Positions 8,193 through 14,090 of a DNA stretch of 19,208 nucleotides are shown in pieces. This stretch comes from Lentisphaeria bacterium. GTDB lineage: Bacteria; Verrucomicrobiota; Lentisphaeria; Oligosphaerales; Oligosphaeraceae. The stretch's first letter is position 1. Each line of letters begins with the position of its first letter. Made by a program: the position numbers and the translations under genes. The notes under the pieces are model-generated. The model searched no databases, was not told the origin of the DNA, and worked only from the letters and a program-made list of their open reading frames with translations. The stretch spans positions 1-19,208 of the forward strand of contig JAEEXV010000157.1 of NCBI GenBank assembly GCA_016287975.1. The letters run 5' to 3'.

Positions 8193-9389
8193 TCAATGGA
8201 CGCCACGGCGGGGATTTTTACTGGAATCAGGCTGGATGCCCGCCTCGGCCTGCGTCAGATGGCAGCCGCGTGTGCGGAGCGCTGCTTGCACATCGGCAAC
8301 GGGAAGTTCGTGAGGTGGAACGCCCCGCTCCACGGCCAGGGCGGCGGCGGTGCCAGCGGCCTCGCCGGTAACCGCGGCGGCGGGAATGCTTCGGGTCAGT
8401 TCCCAACTGTAGCCATCGGCACCGATGCAACGCCCGGCGACCAGCACGCCAGTGACCGTCGCTGGCAGCAGCGCGCTGTAGGGGATTTCCTGGACGACGC
8501 CGATGTCGCACCAGTCGGCAGCCATCCCGATGGCCCCGGGGATGGCGCGGTTAAAGGCGCAGTCGGGAAGGTCGCCTTGGCTGACGATGCGCGCGGCCTG
8601 ACGGAACTGTGCCATCGTCGGCACCGCGACAGGGTAACGCCCGTCGCGGTCGGCACCTGGATAGCGACTGCGCATCCTGCGACGGGAATCCAGCAGGAAC
8701 TCCGTGGCGGCACGCGGTGAAAGCGCACGCCGGGTCGGCTCCGCTTCAAGCAGTCCCTGGATGACACCGCGCAAATGCGGAGAGAAGGCGGAGCCGGTGG
8801 CTTCGGTGTACTCATCCACCTCGATGCCCCAGAAACAAAGCTGGTTCTTGCCTTCGATGAAAGCGCCGCCGCACTGGCGCACCAATTGCGCGTCGCCAGT
8901 GGCGTCCACGAAGACGGAGGCGGTTAGGCGGCCGCCCCCCCCTTTGGTGAAGAGTTCGACGGCTGCCAGGCGTGAGCCCTCGCAGTGTACGCCGGTGACA
9001 ACGGTGTCCAGCCAAAGTGCGACGCCGGCCTGTTCAAGCATTTCGTCGAGGGCGAGGATGAATGCGGCGGGGCTGAAGGGGGTGCGGAAGCGCGGGTGCC
9101 GCTGGTCGCGCCCGGGATTGGGAGCGTCCCAGCCGACGGGGATGCAGCCGGGGCCGTATTGGATGCTGGCACGGAAGAGGCGTTCAGCGAGGCCGAAGGA
9201 GACCTGGTGCCCCATCCCGTCGTCGAGCGGCAGATAGATGTAGACCATGCCGCCCGTGGCGAGACCGCCGCAGAAGGCGCCCTTCTCGACCAGTGCCACT
9301 CGCTTTCCGCCGCCGCTCGCCGCCAGCGCCGCCGACACCCCCGCGATGCCGCCCCCGGAAACCACGATGTCGTACCCTTCCTCGAACAT
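8193..9389 (-). CDS. FAD-dependent oxidoreductase
   Basis: A 398-aa protein. The N-terminal Rossmann fold has the dinucleotide motif GGGIAG (residues 12-17) and the acidic Glu35 at the end of the second strand (VALVEKG). TASVFVDATGDAQLVRQCG is the usual second FAD/substrate segment (VDATGD). The C-terminus GVLVAGRCIGADG is the flavin-binding closing motif of the FAD_oxidored (PF12831) family. The length is normal and no signal peptide is seen. The substrate is not evident; in this family it is often unknown. ATG9389 was chosen over TTG9395 because AAAGGAG lies 8 nt upstream. It is the first gene of the five-gene operon, which suggests oxidation of a sugar or glycan-derived compound, though that is inference. 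Confidence 0.85.
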   Translation of the reverse strand: MFEEGYDIVVSGGGIAGVSAALAASGGGKRVALVEKGAFCGGLATGGMVYIYLPLDDGMGHQVSFGLAERLFRASIQYGPGCIPVGWDAPNPGRDQRHPRFRTPFSPAAFILALDEMLEQAGVALWLDTVVTGVHCEGSRLAAVELFTKGGGGRLTASVFVDATGDAQLVRQCGGAFIEGKNQLCFWGIEVDEYTEATGSAFSPHLRGVIQGLLEAEPTRRALSPRAATEFLLDSRRRMRSRYPGADRDGRYPVAVPTMAQFRQAARIVSQGDLPDCAFNRAIPGAIGMAADWCDIGVVQEIPYSALLPATVTGVLVAGRCIGADGYSWELTRSIPAAAVTGEAAGTAAALAVERGVPPHELPVADVQAALRTRGCHLTQAEAGIQPDSSKNPRRGVH

Positions 9390-9417
9390 TCCCAATGCTC
9401 CTTTCCCCCACGCGATT

Positions 9418-9446
9418 ATTATAATGATGGATTGCCAAAATCAAAA
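9418..9446 (-). promoter_or_regulatory. Candidate sigma70-type promoter of the glycan operon
   Basis: On the minus strand a perfect TATAAT lies at 9418-9423, with TTTTGA at 9441-9446 as a poor -35 at 17-bp spacing. Transcription would start near 9411, leaving a leader of about 22 nt with AAAGGAG before ATG9389. Confidence 0.45.
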
Positions 9447-9499
9447 GCCATTCAACCGCCCATCTTCCTCGCAAGGTGTGCATTAGTTTTGTGTAATAC

Positions 9500-9528
9500 A
9501 TTTATCGTGAGATAAATAGCATTGTAAA
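9500..9528 (-). promoter_or_regulatory. Palindromic operator candidate overlapping a second promoter-like pair
   Basis: ATTTATCGTGAGATAAAT (9500-9517) is a perfect inverted repeat, 7-bp arms around GTGA. On the minus strand it lies across TTTACA (9523-9528) and GATAAA (9501-9506), which are 16 bp apart and look like -35 and -10 boxes. A bound repressor would block this promoter. The AT-rich, symmetric form stands out from the GC-rich surroundings. The GntR/LacI-like regulator of the downstream operon is the obvious candidate ligand, by inference only. Confidence 0.45.
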
Positions 9529-9681
9529 ACCAGGCTCGTTCGATCATCCGTCAATGCCAACTGGTTGTTTTCAATACGCGCTCCATTCTTCGACTGACGC
9601 CCCCGAGCATGGTTGCCACGGCGCGCCGTGGCGCCCCAGAGAGCGACCGCGTCGACATGAGGTGCGCCTTTCACTATCGCT

Positions 9682-9753
9682 GTGTTCCCCATGAGGGTCG
9701 GTAAAACCGCCATTTCGGGGAGCAGAGCGACTTCTGAAATCTGGCAATGCGCG
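9682..9753 (-). repeat. Dispersed repeat, copy B
   Basis: Reverse complement of copy A at 173-245, sharing CGCGCATTGCCAGATT, GAAGTCGC, the exact core GAAATGGCGGTTTTACCGAC and GGGGAACA. Its GGGGAACA end points to the FAD oxidoreductase gene. It faces copy C head to head across roughly 60 bp. The open frames crossing 9483-9987 look non-coding. Confidence 0.6.
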
Positions 9754-9816
9754 ATCCCCGATGAAATGCGCGCATCTTTTCGGTGGACGCGCATAGTCAG
9801 CAACCAGGAATTGCAC

Positions 9817-9865
9817 AGTTCCCCGAGAATGGCGTTATTTTTACCGACCCCCTTGGGGAACAGCG
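9817..9865 (+). repeat. Dispersed repeat, copy C (diverged, partial)
   Basis: It shares GTTCCCCGAGAATGGCG, TTTTTACCGACCC and CTTGGGGAACAGCG with copies A and B. The second mini-hairpin (CCCC-TT-GGGG) is kept while the first is weakened. It lies in opposite orientation to copy B, so the pair forms a loose inverted-repeat unit at 9682-9865. The rest of 9530-9990 holds no gene I can support. Confidence 0.5.
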
Positions 9866-9993
9866 CGTTCACTATAAGCACGACCACGGCGTGGCCGCCG
9901 TGGCAGCCATTTTCGGGGGCTCCGATTTGTGCATACTGCATTCAGTGGTGGATGCGGCTTCGAGGGCAGTCACGGCTCCCCATGTAGAATAGT

Positions 9994-10016
9994 GTTTCCG
10001 TGAAACCGCGTAGCGG
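9994..10016 (-). terminator. Terminator-like paired hairpins after the symporter remnant
   Basis: Directly after the remnant's stop codon (minus strand), CCGC-GTA-GCGG (10006-10016) and GTTTC-CGT-GAAAC (9994-9998/10002-10006) can form small hairpins that share a base, followed by ACTATTCT on the minus strand. There is no strong T-run, so the call is weak. Confidence 0.3.
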
Positions 10017-10391
10017 TCAGCCACAGTTGCCCGGCCCATCGAAAGCCCCCTCGCCGGCGCTGTCGCACGGGCTGCGCCAGCGCACGGCGGCGAGGGCGCC
10101 GACCAGCGACAGCGCCATCCCGATGACGGGCAGGTTCGCCGCCAGCGACGGGGAACGGCTGCAGATCCCCGCTATGCCGCAGATCCCGCCGACCGCGACG
10201 GCCGCCAGCCATCCGCACTTCCGGATGGGATGCCGTCCATGGCACAGCACCGCGACCAGCATCGGGCAGATGACGCCTGGGGCGTAGATTGAATAGGCGC
10301 CTGTCAGCAGCGCGATGATGTCGCCGCGGTTGCCCAGGGTGAATCCCAGCGCGAGGAGGCCCATCCCCACGACCGCCGCGCGTCCATGCAT
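10017..10391 (-). pseudogene. C-terminal remnant of a sodium:solute symporter (SSS family)
   Basis: 124 codons from ATG10391. The translation resembles the last four or so transmembrane helices of SSS transporters: RAAVVGMGLLALGFTLG, then IIALLTGAYSIYAPGVICPM (the family's ...siyapG..Pp... segment), WLAAVAVGGICGIAG and LPVIGMALSLVGALAAV. A complete SSS protein has about 450-550 aa and 11-13 helices, so about three quarters is missing. Upstream in the same frame lies only the antisense-like frame of the M24 gene. CAGGAACC before ATG10391 could be a ribosome site, so a short membrane protein may still be made. I read it as a truncated transporter gene left by deletion or recombination. Confidence 0.65.
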
Positions 10392-10396
10392 GGTTC

Positions 10397-10436
10397 CTGC
10401 CGGGCGGGGAGGCGTGCCCAGTCTCCCGCCCGGCAG
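10397..10436 (-). terminator. Strong GC hairpin after the M24-family gene
   Basis: CTGCCGGGCGGGGAG (10397-10411) pairs with CTCCCGCCCGGCAG (10423-10436) with a single bulge and an 11-nt loop. It begins 11 nt after the M24 gene ends and lies just upstream of the symporter remnant. No T-run follows. Confidence 0.5.
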
Positions 10437-10446
10437 AGGCGTCTCG

Positions 10447-11619
10447 TCAGTCGAGTTTGCAGTATTTGAGGTCGCCGAACTTGGTGGACATGATCTCGCA
10501 GCCGCCCTTCTTGACGATGACGCCAGTCTCCCAGCGCAGGCCGTAGCCGTCGCCGGTGAAGAAGGTGTCAACCTGGTAGGTCATGTTCTCCTTGAGCTTG
10601 TAGTCGGAGGTGGTCTCGATCCACGGGGATTCGGTCTCCATGATGCCGAGCCCGTGCACGGGCCCGTAGAGCATGTAGTCGCCCCAGCCCTGGTCGACGC
10701 CCCACTTGGTGTACTTCTTCGCGATGCCCGCCGCGTCGGCGCCCGCCTTGATGAGCTCGAAGGTGTAGTTGTGCGCGTCCAGCCCGAACTTCACCAGATC
10801 CAGCTGCTTCTGCGGCAGTTTGCCGAACCACACGGGCAGGCCGATGGACGAACTGTAGCCGCCCACGCGCGCGCCGATGTTCAACTGGATGATCTCGTTC
10901 TTCTTCAGTTTCGCCTGGGTCGGACGGCTGATGCCGTTGCTGGTGCGGTCGCCGCCGAAGCAGTAGAGGCTGTGCCCCTCGTATTCACCGCCGTTCGCGT
11001 AGATCTCGCGCTGCGCGATGCCGATCGCCTGGAGCTCCGTCATGCCGGGCTTCATCTCCTTCAGCATCGCCGCAACCGCCTTCTCCGCGACCTTGAAGGC
11101 CTTGCGGTGGCACGCCAGCTCGTTCTCGCTCTTGATCCACCGCAGCGGACGGAAGACCTCGTCCGCCGCCACGATCTCGACGCCAGGCAACTGCTCCTTG
11201 ACTGCGTTCAGCGTCGGCAGCGTCATCACCGCCGTCCCGACCAGCCCCAGTTTCTTCAGTTTCTTCGAGCCCATCGAGAGTTTCACGACGTCCTTGTAGG
11301 TCGCCAGCGCGATGCCAGGATAGTCGGGCTCCGCCGACTCGCGGTAGTTGAGCATCAGCAGCACGTCTGGAATCACGCTGCGCCCCTGCGCGTATTTCAG
11401 GCTCTCGGGCCCGATCAGCAGCACAGGCTTGCCCTCGGCGGGGACGAAGACGCCCGCCTGCTCGAAGGTCGGCCAGTATTCGGTCAGGTAGCGCACGTTC
11501 GCGAAGTCGGACTCGGTGCCGTGCACCAGGCACGCGTCCAGTTTCGCCGCCTTGATGCGGGCCTGGAACTTCTTGATGCGCTCAAAGTACTCTTCACGCG
11601 GAATGCTCGGAATTGCCAT
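10447..11619 (-). CDS. Creatinase/M24-fold protein with degenerate metal site
   Basis: A 390-aa protein with a creatinase N-terminal domain (~1-160) and a pita-bread domain (~165-375). M24 metallopeptidases bind two metals through Asp, Asp, His, Glu and Glu. Here the first Asp is Asn247 (LNIG), the second is Ser258 (GYSSSIG), His322 is kept (PVHGLG), the first Glu is Asp351 (YQVDTFF) and the last Glu364 is kept (LRWE). With three of five ligands changed, a metal-dependent Xaa-Pro peptidase is unlikely. Creatinase itself is a metal-free member of this fold, so a hydrolase of a small amidino or amide compound, or a non-enzymatic role, is possible. AGGAG lies 7 nt before ATG. The gene follows the deacetylase by 49 nt and is probably cotranscribed with it. 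Confidence 0.85.
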   Translation of the reverse strand: MAIPSIPREEYFERIKKFQARIKAAKLDACLVHGTESDFANVRYLTEYWPTFEQAGVFVPAEGKPVLLIGPESLKYAQGRSVIPDVLLMLNYRESAEPDYPGIALATYKDVVKLSMGSKKLKKLGLVGTAVMTLPTLNAVKEQLPGVEIVAADEVFRPLRWIKSENELACHRKAFKVAEKAVAAMLKEMKPGMTELQAIGIAQREIYANGGEYEGHSLYCFGGDRTSNGISRPTQAKLKKNEIIQLNIGARVGGYSSSIGLPVWFGKLPQKQLDLVKFGLDAHNYTFELIKAGADAAGIAKKYTKWGVDQGWGDYMLYGPVHGLGIMETESPWIETTSDYKLKENMTYQVDTFFTGDGYGLRWETGVIVKKGGCEIMSTKFGDLKYCKLD

Positions 11620-11668
11620 GGTGGTTCTCCTGGGGTTGTTTTGGGGCGGGGGACGAAAATCGCACGGC

Positions 11669-12547
11669 TCACACGGTGATCTGGCGGGCCTGGTAGAACT
11701 CGGCGCCGCGGTCGCGCAGCATGTCGATGAGGACGAGGAGCTGCTCCTTGGCGTATGCGCCGCAGTTCTTGACGATGAACGGGTCTGGGTAGACCGAGCC
11801 CTCGCCGTAGTGCAGGATGCCCTCAGGCTCCTTGGCGAACTCCCACGGGTGCATGTAGAAGCAGATGAAGGGCTCGACCTCGTTCCGCTCGCAGAAGCCG
11901 AGATAGCCGTCCACGTGTTTCATCAGCGCCTCGGCGCTCTCGGTGCGCCACAGCGGCCACTGGTCCATGTCGCGCCCGTAGGGGTCGTTCGACTGCATCG
12001 AGAGGTCGGCGAAGTTCGGCAGTTCGATGATCTTGAGGTCGCCTTTCTCGGTCCAGTCCGCGCGGGACGGATGGTAGGGGGCCAGTTGTTTCCGATAGAA
12101 ATACATCGGGTAGGTCACGTCGGCCTTGTAGCCGAGTTCCTCCAGGGTGTTCACGACCGTCGTCGAGCCCCACAGCCGCGGGCACCGCCACGAGGTCGGG
12201 CGCACTCCGAGCGCCGCCTCGACGCGTTCGGTCGCCTTGCGGATGCGGTTCGGGACCTCCTCCGGCAGGATCGGCACCGCGCCTGGAATCTCGAAGATCG
12301 GGTCGCCGATGGTCTCGTGGAAGAGGGTGTGGCAGCCCGCCTCGTGCCCCGCGGCCACCACCTTCTTCGACGCCTCGGGGTTCTTCTCCGCCGCGTCCGC
12401 GGTGAAGAAGAAGGTCGCGCTGATGCCCTTCTGCTTCAGGACATCGAGGATCGCCTCGGTTCCCTCGCCAAAGGCGCGGTACCAGGGCGTCCAGCTCCCG
12501 ATGTCCGTCTCCATGTCAAAACCGAAAACCGTGCGGACCTTCGCCAT
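11669..12547 (-). CDS. Polysaccharide deacetylase (NodB homology, CE4-like)
   Basis: A 292-aa protein without a signal peptide, so cytoplasmic. NodB motifs are visible: FDMETD (Asp11 region, motif 1), HEAGCHTLFHE (His73 and His77, metal-binding HxxxH), RCPRLWGS (Arg121, motif 3) and FYMHPWEF (His233, motif 5). The family removes acyl or acetyl groups from sugars or related amides using a Zn or Co ion held by Asp-His-His. The intracellular form without a wall-binding domain suggests a small substrate rather than chitin or peptidoglycan; PuuE-like allantoinases are an alternative. AAGGAG lies about 10 nt before ATG. It has its own GTTATATTA box at 12599-12607 and lies 49 nt before the M24-fold gene. 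Confidence 0.85.
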   Translation of the reverse strand: MAKVRTVFGFDMETDIGSWTPWYRAFGEGTEAILDVLKQKGISATFFFTADAAEKNPEASKKVVAAGHEAGCHTLFHETIGDPIFEIPGAVPILPEEVPNRIRKATERVEAALGVRPTSWRCPRLWGSTTVVNTLEELGYKADVTYPMYFYRKQLAPYHPSRADWTEKGDLKIIELPNFADLSMQSNDPYGRDMDQWPLWRTESAEALMKHVDGYLGFCERNEVEPFICFYMHPWEFAKEPEGILHYGEGSVYPDPFIVKNCGAYAKEQLLVLIDMLRDRGAEFYQARQITV

Positions 12548-12598
12548 CGCTCAAAAACTCCTTGCTGTTGTCCCAATTGAAAAAACACTGCTTTGCGC

Positions 12599-12607
12599 TA
12601 ATATAAC
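12599..12607 (-). promoter_or_regulatory. Promoter box GTTATATTA upstream of the deacetylase gene
   Basis: On the minus strand the box ends 51 nt before ATG12547. It contains TATATT as a -10-like hexamer. No clear -35 is seen. The same 9-mer occurs upstream of two other genes in this window. Confidence 0.55.
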
Positions 12608-12630
12608 GCACCGCCCCGAAAATGCCCGCG

Positions 12631-13764
12631 CTAAGAACGGCAGATGCGGATCTGCTGCGCGCCCGCGACGGGATGGTCCGAAATCAGCACCAGGTACCCC
12701 CCGCCGCCGCAGCCAGTCAGTTTCCACCCCAGCACTTCGCCCCGATAGCGCTCGACCGCGTCACGGATGTCGGGCGTCTCCATCCTCGGGAAAAGCGCGA
12801 TCTCGGCCTCGTACGACCCCGTCGTCGCCGCCCCCCAGGCGGCAAGGTCGCGCGCCTCGATCGCCGCCCACGCCGCCTTCGCCGCGCGCGACAGCTTCGC
12901 CGCGTTCTCGGCGGTCAGGCGGCGCTCGCCGAGGACGTCGTAGCCTGGGTCGCGCTGCGGCAGCGCGACCATCCAGATATGGGATTCGACGAATCGCAGC
13001 GTCTCCTCGTCGGTGCGGCTTTCGATATGGGCGGGCCAGTATCCCTGCTCGTAGTCGAGGCGGTTGAGGCCAGGCAGCAGGATGCCCAGCTGGTCCTGCG
13101 AGCCGCTGATGTTCTTCGTCCCAGGCGGGTTCTCCATGCAGAAGAGCACCCTCGCCAGTTTCTCGCGGTCGCCCTCGGGAATCGAGGTCTGCCACAATTC
13201 AATCGCCTTCTTGCGCGAACTCGACGCCAGCCCGCTGCGGTCGTTGTACTCGTAGTCGGGCTCGATCGAGATCGTCAGCACAGGCCCTGGGCACAGCGCG
13301 TTCACGAAGGGCTGGTCCAGCCATCCGCCGCACAACTCCACCCGATACGGAATCGTGCACTCCTTGCGCAGCGCCGTCGTCGAACGCGCAGGCAGCCCGG
13401 GATGCGGACGCCGTTCCGCGACCACCAGCCGGATGCCCAGTTCGTCGCACAACTTCGCCTTCGCGGGCGTCCACCCGTCCGTGTTCACGAAGAAGACATC
13501 GGGCTTCAGCGCGCGCAACTCCTCCTCGAAGTCCAGCAGGCCGTGGCCGCGGTTGATCCACGCGTCCTTGACGCAGCGCAGCGCCTTCACCATATAGAGG
13601 CGCTCCGCCTCGGTGTTGATGGTCTTGCGCCCCTTGAGCCCCTCGATCGTCGCGTCCGACCCGATGCCCACATAGAGGTCGCCATAGGTCGCCGCCTCCT
13701 CGAAAAACGCCACATGCCCCGAATGCAGCATGTCGTAGCAACCAGACACAAAGACTTTCGCCAT
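12631..13764 (-). CDS. Nucleotidyltransferase-GHMP sugar kinase fusion
   Basis: A 377-aa protein. Residues 1-135 are a cytidylyltransferase-like domain with the HxGH motif as LHSGH (14-17), GRKTINTEAERLYMV (45-59) and ARSTTALR (126-133, ISSTxxR-like). Residues ~139-370 are a GHMP kinase: YRVELCGGWLD (140-150), the ATP loop SGLASSSRKKA (177-187), ISGSQDQLGILLPGLNRLD (219-237, as in heptose or fucose kinases) and LTGCGGGGYLVL (349-360). By analogy with bifunctional FKP or HldE enzymes it would phosphorylate a sugar at C1 and convert it to an NDP-sugar, in the cytoplasm. The domain order is the reverse of FKP and the kinase part (~240 aa) is shorter than usual. GGGAGG lies 9 nt before ATG. The sugar is unknown. 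Confidence 0.8.
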   Translation of the reverse strand: MAKVFVSGCYDMLHSGHVAFFEEAATYGDLYVGIGSDATIEGLKGRKTINTEAERLYMVKALRCVKDAWINRGHGLLDFEEELRALKPDVFFVNTDGWTPAKAKLCDELGIRLVVAERRPHPGLPARSTTALRKECTIPYRVELCGGWLDQPFVNALCPGPVLTISIEPDYEYNDRSGLASSSRKKAIELWQTSIPEGDREKLARVLFCMENPPGTKNISGSQDQLGILLPGLNRLDYEQGYWPAHIESRTDEETLRFVESHIWMVALPQRDPGYDVLGERRLTAENAAKLSRAAKAAWAAIEARDLAAWGAATTGSYEAEIALFPRMETPDIRDAVERYRGEVLGWKLTGCGGGGYLVLISDHPVAGAQQIRICRS

Positions 13765-13808
13765 CGCGCATAACCTCCCGCGGTTTCCAAAACAACCCCC
13801 ACTTCACA

Positions 13809-13824
13809 TAATATAACCGCGGTT
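13809..13824 (-). promoter_or_regulatory. Promoter box GTTATATTA with adjoining palindrome
   Basis: GTTATATTA occupies 13809-13817 on the minus strand and ends 44 nt before ATG13764. TTGCCC lies 18 bp upstream of the TATATT as a poor -35. The box overlaps the perfect palindrome AACCGCGGTT (13815-13824), a possible operator; AAACCGCGGG recurs near 13784-13794, between box and start codon. Confidence 0.5.
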
Positions 13825-13877
13825 GATCATGCGGGGCAAGTCGCGGCCGATAGCGCTTTGCCGACGAAGTCTGTCTT

Positions 13878-14047
13878 GTCGGCAGGGTCGGCAGGGTCGG
13901 CATAGCCAGTCTGTCGGCATAGTCGGCAGAGTCGGCATAGCCAGTCTGTCGGCATGGTCGGCATAGTCGACGAAGTTGGTGACCATGCCGACCATGTCGG
14001 CCATGCCGGCAAAAAACGGCCATGCCGACCATGCCGGCCATGCCCGC
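13878..14047. repeat. 9-bp minisatellite that inverts at its midpoint
   Basis: From 13878 to 13965 there are eight units of the form GTCGGCANN in 9-bp register, interrupted twice by the 8-mer GCCAGTCT. A 25-bp segment recurs exactly at 13896-13920 and 13931-13955. After a short centre (13966-13983) the array continues as the inverted form CATGCCGAC or CATGCCGGC at 13984, 14002, 14021, 14030 and 14039. CATGGTCGGCAT (13954-13965) and ATGCCGACCATG (13985-13996) form a perfect 12-bp inverted repeat. Open frames through it give only Pro-Thr-Leu or Met-Pro-Thr tripeptide repeats and overlap real genes, so I treat it as non-coding. Confidence 0.75.
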
Positions 14048-14051
14048 GTGT

Positions 14052-14077
14052 GCCGGCGGGCTTGCCCGTCGGCCGGC
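14052..14077 (-). terminator. Terminator-like hairpin after the VWA gene
   Basis: CGGGC-TT-GCCCG (14057-14061/14064-14068) is nested in GCCGG/CCGGC (14052-14056/14073-14077), starting 13 nt after the VWA gene's stop codon. There is no T-run. It adjoins the minisatellite, so it may be part of that repeat rather than a true terminator. Confidence 0.35.
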
Positions 14078-14090
14078 CATGCCGCCCCCC

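Noticed and set aside
9483..9987. Several 80-150-codon frames on both strands in the operon control region
   Set aside because: They cross the dispersed repeats and the palindrome and show no domain.
10315..11679. 454-codon open frame on + strand opposite the M24-fold gene
   Set aside because: It has no recognisable domain and a Leu/Arg/His-rich composition typical of a reverse-strand shadow.
13878..14047. Possible CRISPR array
   Set aside because: Units are 9 bp and contiguous, without unique spacers of constant length, and no cas genes are near.
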